A stretch of DNA of 64,000 nucleotides, from positions 3,844,001-3,908,000 of the forward strand of contig NZ_CP019706.1 in assembly GCF_002101395.1 (NCBI RefSeq), read 5' to 3'. The notes under the pieces were generated by a model. It had not been told where the DNA came from. It ran no database searches and was given only the letters and a program-made list of their open reading frames with translations. A program made the position numbers and the translations under genes. Source of the DNA: Pantoea alhagi (GTDB lineage Bacteria; Pseudomonadota; Gammaproteobacteria; Enterobacterales; Enterobacteriaceae). Positions within the stretch are counted from its first letter, which is position 1. Each line of letters starts with the position of its first letter. Shown one piece after another: positions 8,507-17,445 of this stretch.

Positions 8507-8863
8507 TTACGCCAGAGCTGATTTCGCTTTTTCAACCAGTGCAGAGAAAGCCACTTTGTCGAATACGGCGATGTCAGCCAGGATTTTACGGTCAATTTCA
8601 ATGGACGCTTTTTTCAGGCCATTGATGAAACGGCTGTAAGAGATACCGTTCTGACGCGCTGCAGCGTTGATACGCGCAATCCACAGCTGACGGAACTGAC
8701 GCTTACGCTGACGACGGTCGCGGTAAGCATACTGACCAGCTTTGATAACAGCCTGGAAGGCAACGCGGTAAACACGTGAACGTGCACCGTAGTAGCCTTT
8801 AGCTTGTTTTAAGATTTTTTTGTGACGTGCGCGAGCAATTACACCACGTTTTACACGAGCCAT
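8507..8863 (-). CDS. rplT: 50S ribosomal protein L20
   Basis: 118 residues, strongly basic (MARVKRGVIARARHKKILKQ at the N-terminus), the E. coli length. L20 binds 23S rRNA early in 50S assembly. It also represses its own operon by binding a pseudoknot or mimic ahead of rpmI; I did not try to fold that element here. It follows rpmI by 40 bases. Confidence 0.98.
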   Translation of the reverse strand: MARVKRGVIARARHKKILKQAKGYYGARSRVYRVAFQAVIKAGQYAYRDRRQRKRQFRQLWIARINAAARQNGISYSRFINGLKKASIEIDRKILADIAVFDKVAFSALVEKAKSALA

Positions 8864-8903
8864 TTGAGCTCTCCTGTTCTATATTCTGATTGAAAAAATT
8901 AAC

Positions 8904-9101
8904 TTATGCGTACGGCAGGCAGGCAATAACCAGACCCAGATCGCCTTTAGACACCATGGCTTTCGGGCGCAGGTGACGTTTACGCTTGGTTGATTTTTTG
9001 GTCAGGATATGACGCAGGTTCGCGTGCTTGTGCTTAAAGCCACCTTTACCGGTTTTTTTAAAGCGTTTAGCCGCGCCACGGACAGTTTTAATCTTAGGCA
9101 T
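8904..9101 (-). CDS. rpmI: 50S ribosomal protein L35
   Basis: 65 residues, very basic (MPKIKTVRGAAKRFKKTGKG), a standard L35 of the large ribosomal subunit. It lies between infC and rplT in the conserved infC-rpmI-rplT order. The 96-base gap to infC is where the L20-sensitive translational operator of this operon is placed in E. coli. Confidence 0.98.
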   Translation of the reverse strand: MPKIKTVRGAAKRFKKTGKGGFKHKHANLRHILTKKSTKRKRHLRPKAMVSKGDLGLVIACLPYA

Positions 9102-9197
9102 TTATAAAATATCCACTTCGCATTGTTAATAAAATGAACCAGACAGGCGAATAAAATCGCACAACGCGAACGCTGCGCGATATTATTACTTGAAAGC

Positions 9198-9740
9198 CTA
9201 CTGTTTCTTCTTGGGTGCGAGCACCATGATCATCTGGCGGCCTTCAATCTTCGAAGGGAAAGATTCAACTACTGCCAGTTCACTCAGATCTTCTTTCACG
9301 CGGTTAAGCACTTCCATACCGATCTGTTGGTGCGCCATCTCACGACCGCGAAAACGCAGGGTGATCTTGGCTTTATCGCCTTCTTCCAGAAAACGAATCA
9401 GGTTGCGTAGTTTGACCTGATAGTCGCCTTCATCGGTACCAGGGCGGAATTTAATTTCCTTTACCTGGATAACTTTCTGCTTCTTCTTCTGTTCCTTAGA
9501 AGACTTACTCTTTTCATAGAGGAACTTGCCGTAATCCATTATACGACAAACCGGCGGTTCGGCGTTAGGGCTGATTTCAACTAAATCAACACCTGCTTCT
9601 TCAGCTTTTTCAATAGCTTCGCGTAAACTAACAATACCAAGCTGCTCGCCTTCGACGCCAGTCAGACGCACCTCGGTAGCACGGATTTCACCGTTAATAC
9701 GATTGGGACGCGTCGGTTGAACTCGTTTTCCGCCTTTAAT
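9198..9740 (-). CDS. infC: Translation initiation factor IF-3 (AUU start)
   Basis: 180 residues when read from an ATT codon at 9740-9738, giving KGGKRVQPTRPNRINGEIRA after the start. This is the length and N-terminus of E. coli IF-3. Ordinary ATG/GTG searching would start at a GTG at 9671 and lose 23 conserved residues. The rare AUU start is the basis of IF-3 autoregulation, because IF-3 itself rejects initiation at AUU. The GGAGG at 9750-9754, in the end of thrS, is the likely ribosome site. IF-3 binds the 30S subunit and checks start codon and initiator tRNA. Confidence 0.96.
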   Translation of the reverse strand: MKGGKRVQPTRPNRINGEIRATEVRLTGVEGEQLGIVSLREAIEKAEEAGVDLVEISPNAEPPVCRIMDYGKFLYEKSKSSKEQKKKQKVIQVKEIKFRPGTDEGDYQVKLRNLIRFLEEGDKAKITLRFRGREMAHQQIGMEVLNRVKEDLSELAVVESFPSKIEGRQMIMVLAPKKKQ

Positions 9741-9743
9741 ACC

Positions 9744-11672
9744 TTATTCCTCCAATTGATGAAGATTGCGGCTGCGTATTTCTTGCTGCAGCTTCTCGAT
9801 CAGCACATCCACGTCCATGGACCCAAGGTCTTTACCGCGGCGGGTACGTACAGCCACTTTACCGGCTTCTACCTCTTTATCACCGCAAACCAACATATAA
9901 GGGACGCGACGTAATGTGTGCTCGCGGATTTTAAAGCCAATCTTCTCGTTTCTCAAGTCTGCTTTTACACGAATGCCCGCATTCTGTAATTTTCGCGTTA
10001 ATTCGTTGACATAATCAGACTGCCCGTCGGTGATATTCATCACCACCGCTTGTACCGGTGCCAGCCAGGTTGGATAAAAACCGGCGTATTCTTCAGTGAG
10101 AATACCGATAAAGCGTTCCATTGAACCCAGAATAGCACGGTGAATCATCACCGGCACCTGTCGTTCGTTATTTTCACCTACATAAGAGGCACTCAGACGG
10201 CTCGGCAATGAGAAATCGAGCTGTACGGTACCACACTGCCATGGACGATCCAGGCAGTCATGCAGGGTAAATTCAATTTTAGGACCGTAGAATGCGCCCT
10301 CGCCCGGCTGGTATTCGAACGGAATAGCGTTCTCTTCCAGCGCCGCAGCCAGATCCGTCTCAGCACGATCCCATAATTCATCACTGCCGATGCGTTTTTC
10401 CGGACGGGTAGACAGCTTCACCACGATTTTTTCAAAACCGAAGGTGCTGTACATGTCGTACACCATCTTAATGCAGCTGTTAACCTCAGCACGCACCTGC
10501 TCTTCCGTACAGAAGATATGGGCATCGTCCTGGGTAAAGCCGCGCACACGCATCAGACCGTGCAACGCGCCGGAAGGCTCGTTACGGTGGCAGCTGCCGA
10601 ACTCAGCCATACGTAATGGCAGGTCGCGGTATGATTTTAGACCCTGATTGAAAATCTGCACGTGGCCGGGGCAATTCATCGGCTTAATGCAGTATTCACG
10701 GTTCTCAGAAGCGGTGGTAAACATCGCTTCTTTATAGTTTTCCCAGTGGCCGGTTTTTTCCCACAGGACGCGGTCCATCATAAACGGACCTTTAACTTCC
10801 TGGTACTGGTACTCTTTCAGCTTACTGCGAACAAAGGTTTCAAGCTCACGGAAGATAGTCCAGCCATCGTTGTGCCAGAATACCATACCCGGCGCTTCTT
10901 CCTGCATATGATAGAGATCAAGCTGCTTACCGATCTTACGATGGTCACGCTTGGCTGCCTCTTCCAGACGCTGCAGATAAGCGTTCAGCTGCTTTTTATC
11001 CGCCCATGCGGTGCCATAAATACGCTGCAGCATTTTATTGCTGCTGTCGCCACGCCAGTAAGCACCCGCAATTTTCTGCAGCTTAAAGTGATGGCAGAAA
11101 CGCATATTAGGCACATGCGGCCCACGGCACATATCGACATATTCTTCATGGTGATACAGACCAGGACGATCGTCATGGCTGATATTCTCATCAAGAATGG
11201 TGGTTTTATAATTTTCACCGCGTGCGGCAAAGACGTCACGCGCTTCCTGCCAGCTGACTTTTTTCTTAACGACGTCATAGTTCGTTTCGGCCAGCTCATG
11301 CATGCGCTTTTCCAGCCGATCGAGATCTTCCTGCGTCAGAGTATGATCGAGGTCGACATCGTAATAGAAGCCGTTATCAATAACCGGACCGATAGCCATT
11401 TTCGCGTTGGGCCAAAGCTGTTTCATGGCGTGGCCCAGCAAATGCGCGCAGGAGTGGCGGATAATTTCCAGGCCCGCCTCATCTTTAGCGGTGATAATGG
11501 CAACGCTGACATCTTCGGCGATCGGATCAACCGCATCCACCAGGTCGCCATTAACGCGACCGGCGATACAGGCTTTTGCCAGCCCTGGACCGATATCTTG
11601 CGCAATATCCATCACGCTAACAGGATGGTCAAAGCTGCGCTGACTGCCGTCAGGAAGGGTAATTACAGGCAT
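9744..11672 (-). CDS. thrS: Threonine-tRNA ligase
   Basis: 642 residues, the E. coli length. Domain order: TGS domain, editing domain with the HxxxH site (HSCAHLLGHA), class II catalytic core with zinc-ligand cysteine in KPMNCPGH, and a C-terminal anticodon-binding domain. It charges tRNA-Thr and hydrolyses Ser-tRNA-Thr. The start is preceded by AAGGATATGAA. An operator with an anticodon-like loop lies just upstream, and infC begins 3 bases after its stop. Confidence 0.98.
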   Translation of the reverse strand: MPVITLPDGSQRSFDHPVSVMDIAQDIGPGLAKACIAGRVNGDLVDAVDPIAEDVSVAIITAKDEAGLEIIRHSCAHLLGHAMKQLWPNAKMAIGPVIDNGFYYDVDLDHTLTQEDLDRLEKRMHELAETNYDVVKKKVSWQEARDVFAARGENYKTTILDENISHDDRPGLYHHEEYVDMCRGPHVPNMRFCHHFKLQKIAGAYWRGDSSNKMLQRIYGTAWADKKQLNAYLQRLEEAAKRDHRKIGKQLDLYHMQEEAPGMVFWHNDGWTIFRELETFVRSKLKEYQYQEVKGPFMMDRVLWEKTGHWENYKEAMFTTASENREYCIKPMNCPGHVQIFNQGLKSYRDLPLRMAEFGSCHRNEPSGALHGLMRVRGFTQDDAHIFCTEEQVRAEVNSCIKMVYDMYSTFGFEKIVVKLSTRPEKRIGSDELWDRAETDLAAALEENAIPFEYQPGEGAFYGPKIEFTLHDCLDRPWQCGTVQLDFSLPSRLSASYVGENNERQVPVMIHRAILGSMERFIGILTEEYAGFYPTWLAPVQAVVMNITDGQSDYVNELTRKLQNAGIRVKADLRNEKIGFKIREHTLRRVPYMLVCGDKEVEAGKVAVRTRRGKDLGSMDVDVLIEKLQQEIRSRNLHQLEE

Positions 11673-11693
11673 TTCATATCCTTAATTGCAGTG

Positions 11694-11714
11694 GTAACCC
11701 ACACGAAAGATTAC
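11694..11714 (-). promoter_or_regulatory. thrS translational operator, anticodon-like arm
   Basis: On the minus strand the leader just ahead of thrS reads GTAATCTTTCGTGTGGGTTAC. The stem ends (GTAA/TTAC) pair and the loop exposes CGT, the threonine anticodon. In E. coli the equivalent stem ends are GTGA/TCAC (from memory), so both sides have changed together and pairing is kept. ThrS binds this tRNA-like arm and blocks its own translation. Confidence 0.8.
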
Positions 11715-11899
11715 ATGCAAACATTGGTTAGAAGTTAATTTTCAACGGATTACCGGCCAAAACTAACCCACAGTTGTTAATTTGGTACGCAGTCTGGGAC
11801 AAGATGCAAAAGTGCCCGACCGGGTAAGAGTTGAAGAGCGGACATCTTACACGCTAAAGGGATGATGTTAAACAGGTGTTTGCCGTGACCTACAAAAGA

Positions 11900-11923
11900 A
11901 ACGGCCCGCATCAGCGGGCCGTT
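11900..11923 (-). terminator. Strong hairpin after the spanin genes
   Basis: Perfect 10-bp stem AACGGCCCGC/GCGGGCCGTT with an ATCA loop. On the minus strand it is followed by TTCTTTTG. It lies about 25 bases after the stop of the Rz1-like gene and so ends that transcript. Confidence 0.75.
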
Positions 11924-11947
11924 AGCGCATTCAGGAAAAGGTTCTCC

Positions 11948-12178
11948 TTACTGCTTTTTTTCGCTGCAGAGCCTGTCCCACAGCTCATTATGCGTATTGA
12001 TCGCGCGTATCGTGCGAACGTCCATCACCTCGGCATCATTGCCATGCGTATAGATAGGCTGAAATAGCGTACAGGATGAATCGACGCTGGCGCGGTCAAT
12101 CATCGACGTTGTATTTCGACCGGCGCAGCTTGTCACGAGCAGCAGCGTCACTGACAGTAGCGTTAGACGTTTCCACAT
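11948..12178 (-). CDS. Rz1-like outer-membrane spanin lipoprotein
   Basis: 76 residues from ATG 12178. A lipoprotein signal peptide, MWKRLTLLSVTLLLVTSC, ends with the lipobox LVTSC. The C-terminus (TIRAINTHNELWDRLC) has the T..I..HN..W..LC pattern common in phage Rz1-like LysC proteins. Its first 83 bases overlap the end of the Rz-like gene in another frame, the standard nested arrangement of phage spanins. Spanins fuse inner and outer membranes in the last step of phage lysis. No holin or endolysin is beside it, so this is a leftover or a domesticated pair. Confidence 0.75.
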   Translation of the reverse strand: MWKRLTLLSVTLLLVTSCAGRNTTSMIDRASVDSSCTLFQPIYTHGNDAEVMDVRTIRAINTHNELWDRLCSEKKQ

Positions 12179-12392
12179 GCTTAGCCACCTTAATATTATC
12201 CGCCTGTTTTTTTGCAATCGCCTCAGCCTGTTGGGTTTGCAACTGTGCCGCCGCCACATCCCCACGAGCCTTCTCTTGGGTCTTGCCAATTTTTTTTCCA
12301 CCAAAGTAAGAGCCGGCAAGCCCGGCAATAAGCGCCAGTCCTCCCAGTATCCAACTCCAGCCCCCGGACAGTAATGACATAACTTCACTCAT
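12096..12392 (-). CDS. Rz-like inner-membrane spanin
   Basis: 98 residues: a short N-terminus, one membrane helix (WILGGLALIAGLAGSYFGG) and then a charged, Ala/Gln/Lys-rich region (RGDVAAAQLQTQQAEAIAKK) that should form a periplasmic coiled coil. This is the layout of phage i-spanins. The overlapping Rz1-like lipoprotein in a second frame supports the call more than sequence similarity does. No E. coli gene occupies this place between thrS and ydiY. Confidence 0.7.
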   Translation of the reverse strand: MSEVMSLLSGGWSWILGGLALIAGLAGSYFGGKKIGKTQEKARGDVAAAQLQTQQAEAIAKKQADNIKVAKHVETSNATVSDAAARDKLRRSKYNVDD

Positions 12393-12612
12393 GATAAGGC
12401 CCTCCCGCTTTAGCCAGCCTTACTTTAAAGCGTAGGCAGCAACCGCAGGCGCGCCACTGCCTGAAATAATTTTTATCATTTGAAACCAGGTTTTTTATTA
12501 CTGCCCTTTTGCCGGGAATAGCGTCAGGGTCTACCTTCAATGACATAACTTTACGAAAACAGGGAAAGCACACAGGAAGTGGTCATGATGCATTGCCTTA
12601 TGAGAGCGCCTG

Positions 12613-15585
12613 ATGAGCCAGAACACCTGCACCATTATTTACAACGGCGAAAACCTGAGCGGCGAAGCTGACCAGCCTCTGATTGATTTTTTACAAGCCC
12701 AGGAAAAGATCTTGCCGCACGTCTGCTATCACCCCGCCCTGCCTCCGCTGCAATCGTGCGATGTCTGTTGGGTTGAATATCAGGGTGAGCTGGTGCGCGG
12801 CTGTACGTTGCGCACCCGGGATGGCATGGAGATTTCCAGCCATCAGCCTCGGGCGAAAGCCGCGCAGGAAGAAGGCATGGATCGACTACTGGCGCGCCAC
12901 GAACTCTATTGTACTGTTTGCGAGCACAATACCGGCGACTGCACGCTGCATAATACCGTCGCCGATATGCGTATCCCTATTCAGTACTATCCCTGGCAGC
13001 GTAAACCTTATCTCAAAGATGAAAGTAACCCTTTCTACACCTACGATCCCGATCAGTGCATTCTGTGTGGACGCTGTGTAGAGGCGTGTCAAAACGTTGA
13101 GGTCAATGAAACGCTCTCTATTGACTACAGCGCGGAACATCCGCGTGTACTGTGGGATGGCGGCACCGAAATTGCCGGATCCAGCTGCGTCAGCTGCGGC
13201 CACTGCGTGACCGTTTGCCCCTGTAACGCGCTGCTGGAAAAAACCATGCAGCCTGACGCCGGGCCTTTTACCGCGATGCCGGAAGATCTCAAACGTCCAA
13301 TGATTGAGTTAGTGAAGTCGCTGGAAAACACGATTGGCGCGCAGCCTGTTACCGGTGTTTCGCTGATAGATATGGCGATGCGGCAGAAAGAGATCAAAAA
13401 AACCAAAACCGTCTGCACCTATTGCGGCGTGGGCTGCAGTTTCGAAATGTGGACGCGCAATCGCCATATCCTGAAAGTTCAGCCGGTGGCGGATGCTCCG
13501 GTAAATGGCATTTCAACCTGCCTGAAAGGCAAGTTCGGCTGGGATTTCGTGAACAGCCCGCAACGACTGACCACGCCGCTGATCCGTGAAAACGGGCGCT
13601 TTCGTCCGGCCAGCTGGGATGAGGCGCTGGATCTCGTCGCGCAACGGCTCAAAACCATCGCCACGCAACACGGCGGCGACAGTATCGGTTTTATCGGTTC
13701 CAGCAAAGGCAGTAATGAAGAAGCTTACCTGACACAGAAAATTGCCCGCCTGATTTTTGGTACAAACAATGTCGATAACTCTTCGCGTTACTGCCAGAAC
13801 CCGGCGACCGAAGGGCTGTTCCGCACCGTGGGTTATGGCGGCGACGCAGGCACGATAGAGGATCTGCAAAAAGCGGATTTAATTGTGATTGTTGGCAGCA
13901 ATCTGGCGGAAAACCATCCGGTTATCGCCTCGCGCATCAAGGCCGCGCAAAAACATCACGGACAAAAACTGCTGGTGGTGGATCCGCGCAAACATGAAAT
14001 GGCCGAGCGTGCCGATCTGTACCTGCGCATCAACCCCGGCAGCGACAGCCTGTGGGCCTCCGCCATGTCCCGTTATATGTTCGAACATGGCTATGCGGAT
14101 GACGCTTTCCTGGCGGAGAAGGTCAATCAGGTGGAGGAGTACCGCGCCTCGCTGGCGGATTATACCCTGAGCGCCGTCAGCGAGCAGACCGGGCTGAGCG
14201 TTGAGCAGATGACTAACGCAGCGGAGATGATTGGCCAGGCTGAGCGGGTCTGTATCCTGTGGGCAATGGGCATTACCCAGCACAGCCACGGCGCGGACAG
14301 CAGCACCGCCCTCTCTAATTTACTGCTGGTCACCGGCAATTACGGTCGCCCGGGCACCGGCGGCTATCCAATGCGCGGCCACAATAACGTACAGGGTGCC
14401 AGCGACTTCGGCTGCCTGAGCAACATCTACCCCGGCTATGAAAACGTCACCGACGCAGCGGTACGGAAAAAGTGGGCGCAGGCGTGGGGCGTTGCGCCAG
14501 AAGCGCTCTCCGATCGGGTGGGATCGGATAACTATATGATGATCCAGCATGCGCATGAAGGTTCCCTGAAAGCGATGTATATCATTGGCGAGGAGACCGC
14601 ATTCTCTGACGCTGACTCCACAAAAGTGCATGAGGCGTTCAGTAATCTGGAATTTATGGTGGTGCAGGATATTTTTATGAGCCGCACCGCCGCCTTTGCC
14701 GATGTCGTGCTACCGGGCTGCCCGAGCGTGGAAAAAGAGGGTACCTACGTTAACACCGAACGCCGTATACAGCGTTTTTACGAAGTGATGCCGCCGCTGG
14801 GCGACAGTCTACCCGACTGGCGTATTCTCACCGATATTGCTGCGCGCCTCGGTCACGCCTGGCACTATACCCACCCGGGCGAAATCATGGCGGAAGCCGC
14901 GCAAATCGCTGAAATCTTTGCCGGGGTTGATTATCAACATCTCAGCGGCTGGCAATCGCAGCTATGGCCGGTGAAGCCGGACGGTAGCGACACGCCACTG
15001 CTCTATACCGACGGTTTTAAGTTCCCCGACGGCAAAGCGGTGCTCTGGCCCATTAGCTGTCAACCGCCCCAGGAAGCTCCGGACGAGGAATACGACCTGT
15101 GGTTAAACAATGGCAGGATGCTGGAGCATTTTCAGTCCACCAATCAGACCGGACGCGGTGACCGTATGTTTTCGCTTTCGCCGAACGGCTTTGTGGAGGT
15201 CAGTCCGCAACTGGCCGAGGCGCGCCAACTCCAGCAAGGCGACTGGGTGAGCATCGCATCGCGCCGTGGCACGATAGAGGTACCGGTCATCGTCAGCGAT
15301 CGCGTGGCGGGCAACGTATTGTTTATGCCGATCCACCATGGCAAGCCGGGCGTTAATGGCCTGACCGGCGAACATCACGATCCCGACGTGAATACCCCGG
15401 CCTATAAAGAGATTGCGGTAAAAATGGTTAAGCTGGCGCACCCACCGCTGGCCGAGCCGTTGCCGCCTCAAAACTTCCGCTACGGCAGTCGCACGCCGCA
15501 AACCCGCCTGCCGATCGAAATCAAATGGCAACAGGAGGGTTACACCCTTCCCCCTGAACACACCCAACATCCGGAGAAATTTTAA
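12613..15585 (+). CDS. Formate dehydrogenase alpha subunit, cysteine type, with NuoG-like N-terminus
   Basis: 990 residues. Domain order: an N-terminal [2Fe-2S] ferredoxin domain (Cys38, Cys49, Cys52, Cys64); a NuoG-type His/Cys cluster (ELYCTVCEHNTGDC); two [4Fe-4S] motifs (CILCGRCVEAC and CVSCGHCVTVC); then a molybdopterin oxidoreductase with its own cluster motif (CTYCGVGC) and a bis-MGD C-terminal domain. The predicted molybdenum ligand is Cys394 in SSRYCQNPA, encoded by TGC, so no selenocysteine is needed. It resembles Bacillus YrhE/YjgC rather than E. coli FdhF. There is no export signal, so formate oxidation should be cytosolic. It is first in an overlapping operon with a DUF1641 protein and a quinol oxidase. 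Confidence 0.9.
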   Translation: MSQNTCTIIYNGENLSGEADQPLIDFLQAQEKILPHVCYHPALPPLQSCDVCWVEYQGELVRGCTLRTRDGMEISSHQPRAKAAQEEGMDRLLARHELYCTVCEHNTGDCTLHNTVADMRIPIQYYPWQRKPYLKDESNPFYTYDPDQCILCGRCVEACQNVEVNETLSIDYSAEHPRVLWDGGTEIAGSSCVSCGHCVTVCPCNALLEKTMQPDAGPFTAMPEDLKRPMIELVKSLENTIGAQPVTGVSLIDMAMRQKEIKKTKTVCTYCGVGCSFEMWTRNRHILKVQPVADAPVNGISTCLKGKFGWDFVNSPQRLTTPLIRENGRFRPASWDEALDLVAQRLKTIATQHGGDSIGFIGSSKGSNEEAYLTQKIARLIFGTNNVDNSSRYCQNPATEGLFRTVGYGGDAGTIEDLQKADLIVIVGSNLAENHPVIASRIKAAQKHHGQKLLVVDPRKHEMAERADLYLRINPGSDSLWASAMSRYMFEHGYADDAFLAEKVNQVEEYRASLADYTLSAVSEQTGLSVEQMTNAAEMIGQAERVCILWAMGITQHSHGADSSTALSNLLLVTGNYGRPGTGGYPMRGHNNVQGASDFGCLSNIYPGYENVTDAAVRKKWAQAWGVAPEALSDRVGSDNYMMIQHAHEGSLKAMYIIGEETAFSDADSTKVHEAFSNLEFMVVQDIFMSRTAAFADVVLPGCPSVEKEGTYVNTERRIQRFYEVMPPLGDSLPDWRILTDIAARLGHAWHYTHPGEIMAEAAQIAEIFAGVDYQHLSGWQSQLWPVKPDGSDTPLLYTDGFKFPDGKAVLWPISCQPPQEAPDEEYDLWLNNGRMLEHFQSTNQTGRGDRMFSLSPNGFVEVSPQLAEARQLQQGDWVSIASRRGTIEVPVIVSDRVAGNVLFMPIHHGKPGVNGLTGEHHDPDVNTPAYKEIAVKMVKLAHPPLAEPLPPQNFRYGSRTPQTRLPIEIKWQQEGYTLPPEHTQHPEKF

Positions 15586-16073
15586 TGGCTGAGCCGATAA
15601 ATTATGATGTCCCGCCCCCCAAAACCGAACCTGATGCCCACGATGCCTTGCATGAGCTATTGCACAGCCTGCACCATCATGGTTTCCTGCGCCTGGCCAA
15701 TGATATGGTTTCAGCCAATACGCAGATTGCCAAAATTCTGGTGGAGGGCTTAAACAAACCCGGTTCGCAGAACGCGATGCAGAATCTTTCGGTGTTGCTG
15801 ATGGCGCTGTCTGATATTCCGCCTGGGCAGTTTCATAAAACGGTTTACGCGGTGAAATCCGCCTTAAACGCGGTGAATATACACGCCGAGACCCAACAGC
15901 GCCATGAGGTAGCACCCGGCGTGAGCGGCACCTGGAAACTGCTGCACGATGAGAGCTTATGGCACGCGGTGATGCCGCTGGTCGCCGGCTTAAAAGCGTT
16001 CGCTACCGCCATGGAACAGCCTGCCCCGGACAAGCCCATCAGCGCCTTTACCGGCAAAGACAGCCATGCCTGA
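15585..16073 (+). CDS. DUF1641 protein, formate dehydrogenase partner
   Basis: 162 residues with the DUF1641 pattern: a helical, His-rich N-terminal part (ALHELLHSLHHHGFLRLAND) followed by a short second helix bundle. DUF1641 proteins (YrhD, YjgD) accompany this class of formate dehydrogenase in Bacillus. The role is not established; a docking or electron-transfer accessory is inference. Its start shares a base with the formate dehydrogenase stop (TAATG), and its end overlaps the start of the oxidase gene by 8 bases, so the proteins are probably made together. No transmembrane segment is obvious. Confidence 0.85.
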   Translation: MAEPINYDVPPPKTEPDAHDALHELLHSLHHHGFLRLANDMVSANTQIAKILVEGLNKPGSQNAMQNLSVLLMALSDIPPGQFHKTVYAVKSALNAVNIHAETQQRHEVAPGVSGTWKLLHDESLWHAVMPLVAGLKAFATAMEQPAPDKPISAFTGKDSHA

Positions 16074-17445
16074 TGCGGAATTGACGCTGCTGCTCTCCCG
16101 CGCCCAGTTTGCGGTGACCATCGGCCTGCATATTATCCTTGCCGGATTCAGCTTTGGCCTGTCGCTGTGGCTGGTGGCGCTGGAGGGCGCATGGCTGTGG
16201 CGCAGGCAGCAGCGCTGGTTGGATCTCTATAATTTCTGGTTGAAGATTTTTGCCCTGAACGTGGCGGTCGGCGTGGTTTCCGGCGTTGTGATGGAGTTTC
16301 AGTTCGGCACCAACTGGGCACCCTTTATCGAGCGCGTTGGCGGCCTGATCGGCCCGCTGATGTTTTATGAAGTACTGGTGGCCTTCTTTCTGGAAGCGGG
16401 CATGGTGGGCGTGATGATGTTTGGCATGGAGCGCATCGGTCCACGCCTGCATTTTATGGTGACGGTGCTGGTAGCCGTTGGCGCCTTAATCAGCGTTTTC
16501 TGGATCCTGGCGGCCAATTCATGGATGCAGACCCCCACCGGCTTTTTCCTTGATGAGCAACAGCGCTTTCAGCCGCAAAACTGGCTGGCGATTATCTTTA
16601 GCCCCTCTTTCCCCTGGCGTGCCGCCCATATGCTGCTGGCGATGCTGATCGGCACCGCATTTATGGTGGCGGGCACCGGTGCCTGGCAGTTGCTACATCA
16701 CAGCGATAACCAGCGGGCGCGCCTGATGCTAACCATCAGCCTGTGGCTGCTGCCATTCCTGACCGTCACCCAGGCGGTGGTCGGCGATCTGCACGGTGAA
16801 AATACCTTGCAGCATCAGCCTGCAAAGATGGCGGCGATGGAAGGCGACTGGCAGCGTCCACCGCCGGGCAAAGGTGAGCCGCTGCGGCTGTTTGCCCTGC
16901 CCGACCAACAGCAGCAGCGCAATCACTGGGAGGTAGCGATCCCGCTGATAGGATCGCTTTATCTGCGCCACAACCTGAGCGGTCAGATTAAAAGTCTGCA
17001 TGAGTTCCCGTCGGAGGATATCCCGCCGGTCGCGCCGGTTTTTTTCGCCTTCCGCCTGATGGTCGGCCTGGGGATCCTGATGCTGACAGTAAGCCTGACC
17101 GCGCTGGTCCAACGGTTACGCGGCCATCTGTGGCGCTCTCGCCGGTTGTTGAAGCTGCTGGTTTTAATGGGGCCGGCGGGCTTTATCGCCATGCTCTCAG
17201 GTTGGATAGTGACTGAGATGGGGCGGCAGCCGTGGACCGTTTACGGTCTGGTGCGCACCGCAGACAGCGTTTCACCCATCTCATCGCATCTGGCGATCGC
17301 CTCCGGCTGCGCTATTTTGTTGGTCTACGGTCTGGTATTCACTATCGGCCTGCGCTATTTGCTGCGTTACGCCCGTAAGGCGCCGCAGACGGATGAGCCA
17401 GGCCCGGCGCAGGAGATGCGCCCTGACCACGGAGGAGAGCGATGA
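16066..17445 (+). CDS. bd-type quinol oxidase subunit I (CydA family) in formate dehydrogenase operon
   Basis: 459 residues with about nine membrane helices and the short quinol loop typical of CioA-type oxidases. Key family residues are visible: haem ligand His22 (IGLHII), Glu102 and Glu110 eight residues apart (FYEVLVAFFLEAG), the Q-loop Lys/Glu (QPAKMAAMEG), and the haem-ligand Met next to GRQPW (TEMGRQPW). It should oxidise quinol and reduce oxygen. It is a different protein from the second CydA-type subunit at 45879, which is 478 residues. It is translationally coupled on both sides. Confidence 0.9.
   Translation: MPDAELTLLLSRAQFAVTIGLHIILAGFSFGLSLWLVALEGAWLWRRQQRWLDLYNFWLKIFALNVAVGVVSGVVMEFQFGTNWAPFIERVGGLIGPLMFYEVLVAFFLEAGMVGVMMFGMERIGPRLHFMVTVLVAVGALISVFWILAANSWMQTPTGFFLDEQQRFQPQNWLAIIFSPSFPWRAAHMLLAMLIGTAFMVAGTGAWQLLHHSDNQRARLMLTISLWLLPFLTVTQAVVGDLHGENTLQHQPAKMAAMEGDWQRPPPGKGEPLRLFALPDQQQQRNHWEVAIPLIGSLYLRHNLSGQIKSLHEFPSEDIPPVAPVFFAFRLMVGLGILMLTVSLTALVQRLRGHLWRSRRLLKLLVLMGPAGFIAMLSGWIVTEMGRQPWTVYGLVRTADSVSPISSHLAIASGCAILLVYGLVFTIGLRYLLRYARKAPQTDEPGPAQEMRPDHGGER

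Noticed and set aside
12385..12573. 62-codon minus-strand frame upstream of the Rz-like gene
   Set aside because: No recognisable domain, no ribosome site, and it lies where the promoter of the formate dehydrogenase operon should be; not enough to call a gene.
13780..13800. Possible selenocysteine codon in the formate dehydrogenase
   Set aside because: The Mo-ligand codon at 13792-13794 is TGC, not TGA, so no selenocysteine insertion is needed.
15103..15915. 270-codon minus-strand frame inside the formate dehydrogenase gene
   Set aside because: Shadow of a long GC-rich gene; Arg/Ala/His-rich composition without any domain.
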